A stretch of 64,000 nt of DNA from assembly GCF_000577275.2 (NCBI RefSeq), contig NZ_HG916852.1, forward strand, positions 1,863,001 through 1,927,000. Direction: 5' to 3'. Shown piece after piece: positions 54,473 through 61,411 of this stretch. The notes under the pieces were generated by a model, which was not told the origin of the DNA, made no database searches, and saw only the letters and a program-made list of their open reading frames with translations. The DNA comes from Rhizobium favelukesii (lineage in GTDB: Bacteria; Pseudomonadota; Alphaproteobacteria; Rhizobiales; Rhizobiaceae). Both the position numbers and the translations under genes were made by a program. Position 1 is the first letter of the stretch. Each line of letters begins with the position of its first letter.

Positions 54473-55143
54473 TACGCTGCCTCCCCATATGCTACGAGCA
54501 TCCGGCGATGAATGGCTCGGGTGCGTTCGATGTCGGCTCGGCAGTAGGAGTCGATCCGTTCGAACTCGCCACGCGCCCACATGTCACCAACCATGGAGCC
54601 GTCCACGTCGTCCTTGCCTTGAAGGCCAAGAGCAGAGCAGAGATTGTCCATGCTGATCGTGTCGCGAGCGCCGGCCCACGCTGCCATTGTGTCGAAAACT
54701 TCGATGCCCCACGGCTTAGGATCGCGAGGGAACCAACCGGGCATCTTCACGCCCAGAACCATGGCGCGCTGCCACATGAACCGGATATCGAAACCAGCGA
54801 CGTTGTGGCCGATGATAACCGGCGATCGATTGTAAGATTCCATCGCTTCCGAGAACGCGACCAGCAGCTCACGTTCGCCGCTGTAGTCGAGCGGCCACGA
54901 AAGGGAGGTTGGACGGTTTTCGTCTAGGGCGTACCCGATGCAGCAGATATGGCCGAACGCGCCATTAAGACCGCTTCTGGAGATTGCCTCCTCGACGGCG
55001 GCGGGTCTCTGGTCCTTCTCCCAAGCGGCGATGCTATCAGCCTTCTTGAGGTTGCCTGGAGGCTTTACCGACGCGGAAATCCTCTGCTTGGCCGCGTCCG
55101 TCTGGGCCGGGATGGTTTCGATGTCGAGATACAGATAGGTCAT
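54472..55143 (-). CDS. 3'-5' exonuclease (DnaQ-like, PolB-type)
   Basis: The 223-residue product starts MTYLYLDIETIP, which contains the D-x-E of exo motif I. Motif II is VIIGHNVAGFDIRFMW, and motif III is SYCRADIERT. It belongs to the predicted 3'-5' exonuclease family related to DNA polymerase B proofreading domains. Works with the adjacent annealing protein in phage recombination or repair. Confidence 0.85.
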   Translation of the reverse strand: MTYLYLDIETIPAQTDAAKQRISASVKPPGNLKKADSIAAWEKDQRPAAVEEAISRSGLNGAFGHICCIGYALDENRPTSLSWPLDYSGERELLVAFSEAMESYNRSPVIIGHNVAGFDIRFMWQRAMVLGVKMPGWFPRDPKPWGIEVFDTMAAWAGARDTISMDNLCSALGLQGKDDVDGSMVGDMWARGEFERIDSYCRADIERTRAIHRRMLVAYGEAA

Positions 55144-55301
55144 TTCTTCACCTTCCATTGCCTTGCCTGCAGAAGCGGGAGGCGGGTTTCCTGCATGATG
55201 AGGCGGTGCATGAAGCGGTCGCCTCTGCGGAGGTATCGGAGAGCGTCACGGCGCAAGGAAAGCGCTTGATCGACGCGGGTACGGAGCATCACTTTTTCCA
55301 T
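55140..55301 (-). CDS. Small basic hypothetical protein
   Basis: A 53-residue frame (MEKVMLRTRVDQALSLRRDALRYLRRGDRFMHRLIM), coupled by ATGA to the exonuclease and overlapping the next gene. Arg-rich helix; unknown. Confidence 0.45.
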   Translation of the reverse strand: MEKVMLRTRVDQALSLRRDALRYLRRGDRFMHRLIMQETRLPLLQARQWKVKK

Positions 55302-55525
55302 GACGACACCTGTTCCTGATTGATGCGATCCTGAATGGCGAACTGTCTTTCGGCTTCCGAAACCGCCCAGAACGTCGCGACCGTGATGACGATGGCAGCC
55401 CCGAAGAACATGGCGAAGTCCTTCCAGACGGCATGAATGTATGGAGCCGGAATGGCTACGACCTGCTGGCAGGTGCCGGTGCAGTCGCATTCCCGATGGT
55501 CGCGGAGATGGCATATGTCACGCAT
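55289..55525 (-). CDS. Small single-span membrane protein
   Basis: The 78-residue product (MRDICHLRDHRECDCTGTCQQVV) has four Cys near the N-terminus and one membrane segment (AMFFGAAIVITVATFWAV, about 39-56). Phage accessory, unknown. Confidence 0.5.
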   Translation of the reverse strand: MRDICHLRDHRECDCTGTCQQVVAIPAPYIHAVWKDFAMFFGAAIVITVATFWAVSEAERQFAIQDRINQEQVSSWKK

Positions 55526-55754
55526 TGGATTTCTCCGCAGCCTTGCTGTAGGCTCGCGCTTCGCAGTCGCTTTCACAGACAGCCAGATAGAACCAGCCGC
55601 CTTCCTTGTTCGCGCCTCGGTTCTCGTCGTCGGCCAACTTGGCCTCACAGAACATCTGTGCATCGCGCATGTACTGGAACTTGGCGATCAGTTCGGACGA
55701 GCCATCGAAGCGCCAAATCATCATGACGAGGGCGCCACTGGTGAAATTCTTCAT
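55518..55754 (-). CDS. Hypothetical phage protein
   Basis: The 78-residue product (MKNFTSGALVMMIWRFDGSSELIAKFQYMRDAQMFCEAKLADDE) has an alpha/beta look; overlaps both neighbours. Family unknown. Confidence 0.5.
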   Translation of the reverse strand: MKNFTSGALVMMIWRFDGSSELIAKFQYMRDAQMFCEAKLADDENRGANKEGGWFYLAVCESDCEARAYSKAAEKSNA

Positions 55755-55990
55755 TCTGCAGCCTCCCGGTATTCGAGACGCGCACGAACGCTGTGACCGG
55801 TAAACCTCGGGCTTTCGGAAGCATTGATGCTGGCGTTGTAGCCTTGGCTTTCGAGATATTCGTAATCCTCGGTCGCCTCGTCGAGGTCGGTGTATTCAAG
55901 GCAGTCGTCGCGGTTGGACGACAAGACGCCAGTGCCGCAGAGGTACAGGGCGTTGCCGCCTTCGAGGACTTCGATGAACCAGAATTTCAT
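55751..55990 (-). CDS. Hypothetical phage protein
   Basis: The 79-residue product (MKFWFIEVLEGGNALYL...DDCLEYTDLDEATEDYEYLESQGYNASI) is acidic. ATG 55990 chosen, 12 bp after the pentapeptide-gene stop; ATG 55999 is possible. Unknown. Confidence 0.5.
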   Translation of the reverse strand: MKFWFIEVLEGGNALYLCGTGVLSSNRDDCLEYTDLDEATEDYEYLESQGYNASINASESPRFTGHSVRARLEYREAAE

Positions 55991-56001
55991 TTCCATCATC
56001 C

Positions 56002-56961
56002 TCAACCAGAGTAAGATTCTGCTTCCGCGCGGGTGATGAAGAAGTGGATGCCGGAAGAGCACTCCACGACCCAATTTTCATCGAATTTGTCAGGTGTTAC
56101 GCGCTGGCCTACTTCGTACTTCGTCTTGCCGTCGTGCAGAGAGACACCGACTTCAGCGCCGTGGACTTCGATCACATCGGCGTATTCAGCGCGGCACTTT
56201 CGGCCGAATGCATGGGAGCGTTTTGCCTCTGCAGGTATGCGAAGTTTGATAATCACGTCGCTCCTGCACTTCTTCCAGCCGATCAAATCGCCTTCAGGAA
56301 GAATGCGCGTCATGGCGATAGCCATATCAGCATTATTGGCGGAGCTCAGGTCGGCGGAGCGCAGGTCGGCGTAGCTCAGGTTGGCGGAGCTCAGGTTGGC
56401 GTAGCTCAGGTTGGCGTAGCTCAGGTCGGCGGAGCTCAGGTTGGCGTAGCTCAGGTCGGCGGAGCTCAGGTTGGCGTAGCTCAGGTTGGCGGAGCTCAGG
56501 TCGGCGGAGCGCAGGTTGGCGGAGCTCAGGTCGGCGGAGCGCAGGTCGGCGTAGCTCAGGTTGGCGGAGCTCAGGTTGGCGTAGCTCAGGTCGGCGGAGC
56601 TCAGGTCGGCGGAGCTCAGGTTGGCGGAGCTCAGGTCGGCGGAGCGCAGGTTGGCGGAGCTCAGGTCGGCGGAGCTCAGGTTGGCGTAGCTCAGGTTGGC
56701 GGAGCTCAGGTTGGCGTAGCTCAGGTCGGCGGAGCTCAGGTCGGCGGAGCGCAGGTTGGCGGAGCTCAGGTTGGCGGAGCTCAGGTCGGCGGAGCTCAGG
56801 TCGGCGGAGCTCAGGTTGGCGTAGCTCAGGTCGGCCTTTTCCTTGATTGCCCACTTCACAGCCAGTCCAAGCTTCAGAGAAGGCAGCGCGTCATCGGCGC
56901 ATTCGATCTCTGCCGTGAACTTCACTTCGCCTGTGAACCTGTTGAGTACGTCGAATTTCAT
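56002..56961 (-). CDS. Pentapeptide-repeat protein with C-terminal DUF5758
   Basis: The 319-residue product has a 42-residue N-terminal part (MKFDVLNRFTGEVKF...LAVKWAIKEK), 33 uninterrupted pentapeptides of form A-[D/N]-L-[S/R]-[S/Y] (about residues 43-207), and a C-terminal DUF5758 domain (EGDLIGWKKC, IIKLRIPAEAKRSHAFGRKCRAEYADV, FDENWVVECSSGIHFFITRAEAESY). The repeat should fold as a right-handed quadrilateral beta-helix of about eight coils, a shape used by Qnr/MfpA as a DNA mimic against gyrase. It is the first gene of the left operon, near the operator sites. Confidence 0.9.
   Translation of the reverse strand: MKFDVLNRFTGEVKFTAEIECADDALPSLKLGLAVKWAIKEKADLSYANLSSADLSSADLSSANLSSANLRSADLSSADLSYANLSSANLSYANLSSADLSSANLRSADLSSANLSSADLSSADLSYANLSSANLSYADLRSADLSSANLRSADLSSANLSYANLSSADLSYANLSSADLSYANLSYANLSSANLSYADLRSADLSSANNADMAIAMTRILPEGDLIGWKKCRSDVIIKLRIPAEAKRSHAFGRKCRAEYADVIEVHGAEVGVSLHDGKTKYEVGQRVTPDKFDENWVVECSSGIHFFITRAEAESYSG
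56341..56836. repeat. 15-bp tandem array encoding the pentapeptides
   Basis: About 33 units of 15 bp on the + strand follow GGCG[G/T]AGC[T/G]CAGGT[C/T]. Only the three bracketed positions vary; all others are identical, including third codon positions. The variants switch S/Y, S/R and D/N in the protein. Confidence 0.95.
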
Positions 56962-57049
56962 GATTGCCCCGTCCTCTCTTCTGATGCCGATCCCGTTTCT
57001 CGCGTCCCGTTTGGGAGGTCATTCGTCGTCGGCTGTCTATGAGGATCAA

Positions 57050-57120
57050 CGTACGATCTGTACGAAATCAAGTCAAGTACATTTTGTACGATTTTGCTTG
57101 AGACTCGTACTTTTTGTCCG
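57050..57120. promoter_or_regulatory. Three operator sites CGTAC-N5-GTACG
   Basis: CGTAC-GATCT-GTACG (57050-57064, perfect arms), AGTAC-ATTTT-GTACG (57076-57090, one change) and CGTAC-TTTTT-GTCCG (57106-57120, one change). They lie between the divergent pentapeptide operon and the winged-helix gene and match those at 58.6-58.7 kb, so the prophage repressor or Cro likely binds here. Confidence 0.75.
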
Positions 57121-57133
57121 TATGTTCGTCCGC

Positions 57134-57430
57134 ATGGAACAAACTATCGGTACAGATGCGGGCAGATGGCTGAAACGACGAGACGCATGGATGCGTCAGA
57201 TCGTCAGCGACAGCTTTGTAAGCAGGAACGGGAAACTGGCCGGCGTCTATGTGGCGCTGCGTCTGAGCTCGAAACGGCCATTCACTTATCCAGCCATGAG
57301 GACAATGGCCAAGGATCTTGGGATATCGCTACGGCAGGTAGCCAGAGCGCTAAAAGAGCTTGAGGATGAGGAATTCATTCTGGTGAAGCGCAATCTAGGT
57401 CGATCGAGCGTCTACAGCCTCAACCTATGA
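57134..57430 (+). CDS. Winged-helix DNA-binding protein (HTH_36/replication-initiator-like)
   Basis: The 98-residue product (MEQTIGTDAGRWLKRRDAWMRQI) contains LAGVYVALRLSSKRPFTYPAMRTMAKDLGISLRQVARALKELEDEEFILVKRNLGRSSVYSL, a winged-helix of the kind found in phage replication initiators and regulators. ATG 57122 (MFVRMEQ) is the alternative start. The upstream region holds three operators. Unique direct repeats follow its stop. Confidence 0.75.
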   Translation: MEQTIGTDAGRWLKRRDAWMRQIVSDSFVSRNGKLAGVYVALRLSSKRPFTYPAMRTMAKDLGISLRQVARALKELEDEEFILVKRNLGRSSVYSLNL

Positions 57431-57496
57431 CATGGCTGGCATATCCACCTATGACATGGTTGGCAGACGAAATACGGAAAGCTGAAATACGGAAAG
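57424..57496 (+). repeat. Short direct repeats after the winged-helix gene
   Basis: CCTATGACATGGCTGGCA (57424-57441) recurs with one change at 57448-57465, and GAAATACGGAAAG occurs at 57470-57482 and 57484-57496. Placed just after a DNA-binding protein gene, they could be iteron-like binding sites, or a decayed continuation of its coding sequence. Confidence 0.5.
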
Positions 57497-57627
57497 GGTT
57501 ATTTGTTTTAGAAGGTTCTTGCTCTGAGAGGAGTAATTGGAAGGGTGAGAACCACGAAAACACTGATATTCACAAGCATGCTATGCAATTGGTTCACGCA
57601 GGACCGAACTGTCCCAAAACCGTGATA

Positions 57628-57882
57628 TCAGCGCTGGCTCAGTATCTCCGTAGCTTTAGCGAGCAGATCGAAAGCCTCTTTTTGGTCCGAAGCTTTCAAA
57701 TCGGCGATAGTTTTCAGGAGATTCTCTATCTCGCGCTTAGTATCCGGCGCGAACGATGCTTCCAGCCGAGCCAATATCTCAGCGTTCATCGATCGGCCGT
57801 TATCGACAGCCGAGTGCGCAATCTTTCGCTTTAGTTCGAGCGGCAAACGCAAGTTGTGTCTAGGGTCATCGATCTGAGGCAT
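57628..57882 (-). CDS. Arc-type ribbon-helix-helix protein
   Basis: The 84-residue product begins MPQIDDPRHNLRLPLELKRKIAHSAVDNGRSMNAEILARLEASF, an Arc/MetJ-like ribbon-helix-helix DNA-binding domain (strand NLRLPL, helices, N-x-E-I). The C-terminal helix is charged. It is a likely phage regulator on the - strand of the control region. Confidence 0.8.
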   Translation of the reverse strand: MPQIDDPRHNLRLPLELKRKIAHSAVDNGRSMNAEILARLEASFAPDTKREIENLLKTIADLKASDQKEAFDLLAKATEILSQR

Positions 57883-58058
57883 GATCGCCTTATGGCCGAA
57901 AACCTACTCTGTGAAAATGGTGCAAGTATGGTGCGGATGTGCCGTGGGTGTGCCATTGTATATTCGGTAGGCGAAATCTATCAATTGACGGCGTTAGGAT
58001 TTGGTTCCTATTATGTTCTCGTCTGACGGGAGAAATCAAACAAGGTGGCGCGGCTGAA

Positions 58059-58295
58059 ATGAGTTCTGAATACGTGGGTGGACTAAGTCGTAGGTCAGTG
58101 ATTCTCGGGGCTGTAGCAACGGCGGTGGTGGTAACTGCAGATGACTGTTCTGAGGCTGCAGAGGATCCGCTTGAAGCGGTCGAGAGAAACGCTCGACTGG
58201 TCGCCGATTGCATGAAGGCTATTCACGGTGGTTCATGGAACGTGAATGTAAGCCATAGCCTGGGAATGGTATCGATCAGCAAGCAGGTCACGTAG
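58059..58295 (+). CDS. Small protein with twin-arginine-like signal
   Basis: The 78-residue product (MSSEYVGGLSRRSVILGAVATAVVV) has an SRRSVILGA export signal and a short mature domain with one Cys pair (DDC, ADCMK). AAGGTGG lies before the start. Its end overlaps the repressor gene end by 8 bp (convergent). Could be a superinfection-related envelope protein; this is a guess. Confidence 0.5.
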   Translation: MSSEYVGGLSRRSVILGAVATAVVVTADDCSEAAEDPLEAVERNARLVADCMKAIHGGSWNVNVSHSLGMVSISKQVT

Positions 58296-58626
58296 GCTTG
58301 TTGAGCTGTTCCAATTCGAATGTGATGAAATTGATAATGCGCTCCTTGATTATCGGAGGAGCGTCAGACGCCGACAGAACGGCATCTTGTAGCCGCTTAT
58401 CAACGGTTGTTGCGACTTCGCCACCAAAAAGCAGCCAGCCAGGATCGACCCCAAATACCCTGCCATACTTCTCGGCGGCTTTGCGAGAGATCGGCCGCGT
58501 ACCATTTTCGTTGCTGATCAGAGTATTTATATTCAGGTCACGCGGATGCGAACGAGCTGCATCTGTTGGGTTCTTAAACCCAGCAGCAGCGCGCGCTTGC
58601 TTAAGTCTATCCTTTGGACTCTCCAT
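58288..58626 (-). CDS. CI-like prophage repressor (helix-turn-helix)
   Basis: The 112-residue product (MESPKDRLKQARAAAGFKNPTDAARSHPRDLNINTLISNENGTRPISRKAAEKYGRVFGVDPGWLLFG) is a classic XRE-type helix-turn-helix with the C-terminal W-L-L motif of phage repressors. No LexA-like peptidase domain is present, so induction would not be by RecA self-cleavage. It is divergent from cro with operators between. Confidence 0.88.
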   Translation of the reverse strand: MESPKDRLKQARAAAGFKNPTDAARSHPRDLNINTLISNENGTRPISRKAAEKYGRVFGVDPGWLLFGGEVATTVDKRLQDAVLSASDAPPIIKERIINFITFELEQLNKPT

Positions 58627-58627
58627 T

Positions 58628-58700
58628 CGTACGTTATGACTTAATTTTATCGTGCAAGGTGTACGATTTTCGCTTGCTTTTCTTTCGTACGTTTTGTACG
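58628..58700. promoter_or_regulatory. CI/Cro operator region
   Basis: CGTAC-GTTTT-GTACG (58686-58700, perfect arms) and CGTGC-AAGGT-GTACG (58651-58665, one change), plus a weaker half-match at 58628-58642. The sites lie between divergent repressor and cro genes. They match sites at 57.05-57.12 kb. Confidence 0.8.
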
Positions 58701-58708
58701 TTATGTTC

Positions 58709-58939
58709 ATGAGCAACGCACCCACATCAATTTCCGCCCTCATCGAGCAGTGGCCCACGATCACGGAATTCGCAGCCGAGGTTGGTTGCGGATACGAAGC
58801 GGCGCGTCAGATGCGTCGTCGTCAAAGCATCGCTCCTGAGCATTGGGCAAAAGTCGTCGAGGTGGCAAAAGCCAAATCGATCGATGGCGTCACGTTTGAA
58901 TGGTTGGCGAAGCAGCGTGTGTCGGAGACGGCAGCATGA
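58709..58939 (+). CDS. Cro-like helix-turn-helix protein
   Basis: The 76-residue product (MSNAPTSISALIEQWPTITEFAAEVGCGYEAARQMRRRQSIAPEHWAKVVEVAKAKSI) has a Cro/CI-type HTH with the recognition helix around YEAARQM. First gene of the right operon, start 9 bp after an operator. ATG 58703 is possible. Confidence 0.82.
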   Translation: MSNAPTSISALIEQWPTITEFAAEVGCGYEAARQMRRRQSIAPEHWAKVVEVAKAKSIDGVTFEWLAKQRVSETAA

Positions 58940-59325
58940 ACGCGTCCATCTATTTCATAGCCGTGAAGGGAAGGGACATGAGCCCCATCAAGATCGGGAC
59001 ATCCAAGAACCCCGATCAACGGCTTTCCCTTCTCCAAGCTGGATCGCCGGATGAGCTTTACACCATCGGTGTAACTGCTGGCTCTTACAAGGATGAGGCC
59101 CTGATACATCGGGCATTCTCCGGGCTTCACATGCGGAACGAGTGGTTCCGATACGACGCAGAATTGGAGTTCTTCGCTCATGAAATTATCCGGCGAGGGG
59201 TCAATGCCGTCCGTGTGGAATTGCAAGATCGCGCGCAGTCCGGTCGAGGCATCCGCGTAAAAAGTATCGGCGGCATCGAACGTATCCGCCTCGGGGTCGC
59301 TCGTAGAAGTGAGGTTGCAGCATGA
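58936..59325 (+). CDS. GIY-YIG-like (T5orf172/MUG113) protein
   Basis: The 129-residue product starts ASIYFIAVKGRDMSPIKIGTSKNPDQRLSLLQAGSPDELYTIGV and has DEALIHRAFSGLHMRNEWFRYDAEL, the T5orf172/Mug113 variant of the GIY-YIG nuclease fold. Role in phage biology unknown. ATGA overlap with cro. Confidence 0.8.
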   Translation: MNASIYFIAVKGRDMSPIKIGTSKNPDQRLSLLQAGSPDELYTIGVTAGSYKDEALIHRAFSGLHMRNEWFRYDAELEFFAHEIIRRGVNAVRVELQDRAQSGRGIRVKSIGGIERIRLGVARRSEVAA

Positions 59326-59513
59326 TCACCCTCCCTGCCTACCTAATCGACGCCATCACCAACTACGACAAGATGACCGAACAACTCGACACCCGTCCAT
59401 CTGTCGATGATCTCCAATCCTCCCAAGCAGAATATGCCGCCGCGTTCGAACGAATGAAGGCAGCGATGAGCAAGGCATTCGTCGAGATCGAGTTGAGGGC
59501 AGGTGAAGCATGA
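59322..59513 (+). CDS. Small hypothetical phage protein
   Basis: The 63-residue product (MITLPAYLIDAITNYDKMTEQLDTRPSVDDLQSSQAEYAAAFERM) is helical. ATGA coupling on both sides supports it. Confidence 0.6.
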   Translation: MITLPAYLIDAITNYDKMTEQLDTRPSVDDLQSSQAEYAAAFERMKAAMSKAFVEIELRAGEA

Positions 59514-59809
59514 GCAACTTCCGTGTTGGGCAGAAGGTAGTTTGTGTGGTGGACGAATGGCCATTCGGCAAATCACCGCTTCGCAAAGGCTCAGTCTACA
59601 CGATCACGCAGATCACTGAGCCGCGCGTCACTCTCAGTTTTAACGGCTTTGGCCGCAGGCCTGATTTGAAGCTGGCGGAAACCAAAAATCCGGACAGCAA
59701 GGACGGCGGGTTCAATCCTGAACGCTTCCGTCCCGTCGACACCCGTAAGGCTGACATATCCATCTTCAAAGCCATGCTGAATTCTTCCAAGCAGAGGGCA
59801 GACGCATGA
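59510..59809 (+). CDS. Small beta-barrel-like phage protein
   Basis: The 99-residue product (MSNFRVGQKVVCVVDEWPFGKSPLRKGSVYTITQITEPRVTLSFNGFGRRPDLKL...GFNPERFRPVD) looks like an SH3-type small beta barrel found in many phage genomes (V-G-x-x-V-V-C...F...R-F-R-P). Function unknown. Confidence 0.65.
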   Translation: MSNFRVGQKVVCVVDEWPFGKSPLRKGSVYTITQITEPRVTLSFNGFGRRPDLKLAETKNPDSKDGGFNPERFRPVDTRKADISIFKAMLNSSKQRADA

Positions 59810-59997
59810 GCGACACGGTTTACATCCTACTCCTGATCGTCGGCGTCCCTGCCATCTTCATCGCTGGCCTTTGCCTCGCGATCTGCGTCACCTCTGGACG
59901 GTGCAGCCGCAGGGAAGAGGCAGCAATCGACGCTGCAGCTCTGGAAGGCGACCTAACACACTACATCCGCGCCCTGAACAAAGGCGAGGTGGCGTGA
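59806..59997 (+). CDS. Small single-span membrane protein
   Basis: The 63-residue product has one membrane segment (TVYILLLIVGVPAIFIAGLCL, about 3-25) and a Cys-containing, charged tail. Coupled to both neighbours. Could be an envelope accessory protein. Confidence 0.55.
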   Translation: MSDTVYILLLIVGVPAIFIAGLCLAICVTSGRCSRREEAAIDAAALEGDLTHYIRALNKGEVA

Positions 59998-60209
59998 TGG
60001 GCGAGTGGCAACCAATCGAGACTGCCCCAAAGGACGGTACGTCCATCTTAGGCTCGAATGGTAAGTGGCTGCACGTCATTTACTGGTCAGACGGCTGGGA
60101 TGAATTCGTAATCGCGCCTCAGCTTATAGCGAGAAACGCAACACACTGGATGCCACTCCCGGCCCCACCAACACCAATCCTCAATCCTGGTCCTCCCCCG
60201 GTAGATTGA
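59997..60209 (+). CDS. DUF551-like protein
   Basis: The 70-residue product starts MGEWQPIETAPKDGTSIL and ends ATHWMPLPAPP, matching the W-x-P-I-E-T-A-P-K-D-G-T ... T-H-W-M-P-L-P pattern of DUF551-like phage proteins. TGATG overlap with the previous gene. Confidence 0.8.
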   Translation: MGEWQPIETAPKDGTSILGSNGKWLHVIYWSDGWDEFVIAPQLIARNATHWMPLPAPPTPILNPGPPPVD

Positions 60210-60495
60210 GGCGCCGGTCCCGGCTCTCCTCCTCATATCCGGCCGGGACCGGCAACATTTGCATTCTAGGCAGCGTAAATCGCGCCATGACACGAACGGC
60301 TACGGAGCCCAACTGCTCAAACCCCAAGTCGGGCTCCGTAGCATCACCAAACCCATCCGAGGCGGCGGCGGAAGATGGGCGGTGAACTAGAATTACGGGT
60401 TTCCGAGTTGCCTCGGCGGGCCTGGACATAGGGGCATCAACCTCGCCAAAGACCTTGGCCCCTATGTCGTCTGTATGAGTGATCCGGTGGGACAT
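60181..60495 (-). CDS. Hypothetical phage protein (opposite strand)
   Basis: A 104-residue frame (MSHRITHTDDIGAKVFGEVDAPMSRP) with AAGGAG 9 nt before its ATG on the - strand. It interrupts the otherwise + strand operon. Pro/Arg-rich C-terminus; family unknown. Confidence 0.45.
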   Translation of the reverse strand: MSHRITHTDDIGAKVFGEVDAPMSRPAEATRKPVILVHRPSSAAASDGFGDATEPDLGFEQLGSVAVRVMARFTLPRMQMLPVPAGYEEESRDRRLNLPGEDQD

Positions 60496-60543
60496 CTCGC
60501 GGCTCCTTTGCACGAGTTGAGATAACCACAGGAGTTTTCGGAA

Positions 60544-60921
60544 ATGTCCGAATATCAATCGGAGAAGTCAGAAATGTCTACTGTCGAATTTTGTCAGAGA
60601 GCTTTGAGAGACGAAATCGCTCCCCGCAATATCGGGGACGTTCAGACGCGAATCCGTCAGGCAGCGCGCGCACTCGGCTGGTCTTACACCCGAACCAAGG
60701 ACACTTGGTATGCTGATCCACGAATTTCCATCAAGCCTGAAGAGCTGTTCCGTATCGAGGCGGTCAGCGGGCTTGTCTACGCACGAGAGGAGATGCGGAA
60801 GAATGAACAAGCAATCGAACGAGCAACGGCTCTCCTTGGCGGCGAGGATGCGCATCTCATTCGCTCGATGGTTACTGCGGTCTTCGCGGCGCTTGGCCTA
60901 TCGCATAGCTCCCGAGCTTAG
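60544..60921 (+). CDS. Hypothetical phage protein
   Basis: The 125-residue product (start MSEYQSEKSEMS or MSTVEFCQRAL at 60574) contains QTRIRQAARALGWSYTRTKDTWYADPRISIKPEEL and a helical end. Probable nucleic acid-related early protein; unknown. Confidence 0.6.
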   Translation: MSEYQSEKSEMSTVEFCQRALRDEIAPRNIGDVQTRIRQAARALGWSYTRTKDTWYADPRISIKPEELFRIEAVSGLVYAREEMRKNEQAIERATALLGGEDAHLIRSMVTAVFAALGLSHSSRA

Positions 60922-60932
60922 GGAAGACGGTG

Positions 60933-61088
60933 ATGGCTAAGGCCTCGCGCCAAGTGAAAAAGGCAGGGAAGAACCCGCCTTACAGAATTCAACCCATTCC
61001 AAACCAGGACCCAAAAAATGGCAATGATCGAAAAGGGAAGTCCAGACCGGCAGTATTCAACTGCAGGAGGCCTTCAAGGGCAGGTTAA
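60933..61088 (+). CDS. Small basic hypothetical protein (weak call)
   Basis: A 51-codon frame (MAKASRQVKKAGKNPPYRIQPIPNQDPKN) starting 12 bp after the preceding stop, very basic. It overlaps the next gene by 71 bp, which weakens the case. Confidence 0.3.
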   Translation: MAKASRQVKKAGKNPPYRIQPIPNQDPKNGNDRKGKSRPAVFNCRRPSRAG

Positions 61089-61347
61089 CAGAAACGTGCC
61101 AGTCCGGAAAGAATCGCCAGTGAATACCGTTCGTGACGCCCTGAAGCAGTCACGAGAGCTTTCTGGATACGTTCATTCGCTCGTCAACCGGCTTTGCGGC
61201 GCGCAACCGGAAGTCTCCGGGGTTGGCACAGACTCCGAGCCATCCAACGGCATTCTCTTCGATATCGAGAGCGATGCAAACGACGCTTTGCATATGATGT
61301 CGAACGCGATGCAAGCCCTTCGCCGGCTCGAAAGCCATCTCCCCTAA
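61018..61347 (+). CDS. Hypothetical phage protein
   Basis: The 109-residue product (MAMIEKGSPDRQYSTAGG) has a helical C-terminal half (NTVRDALKQSRELSGYVHSLVNRLCG, DANDALHMMSNAMQALRRLESHL). No family recognised. Confidence 0.6.
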   Translation: MAMIEKGSPDRQYSTAGGLQGQVNRNVPVRKESPVNTVRDALKQSRELSGYVHSLVNRLCGAQPEVSGVGTDSEPSNGILFDIESDANDALHMMSNAMQALRRLESHLP

Positions 61348-61411
61348 CCCTTCCCCCTGCGGCTCCCTCCAAGCCGCACACCTAAGCCGCGAATGGCTTT
61401 CTTTCTTTTCG

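Noticed and set aside
56341..56836. CRISPR-like regular repeats
   Set aside because: Units are contiguous with no spacers, period is 15 bp, and they are coding.
56044..57042. Long + strand frame with repeated G-A-Q-V-G across the pentapeptide array, and a second - strand frame of repeated R-P-E-L-R
   Set aside because: The 15-bp period keeps all frames open. The frame with DUF5758 and a proper start is the - strand one at 56002-56961.
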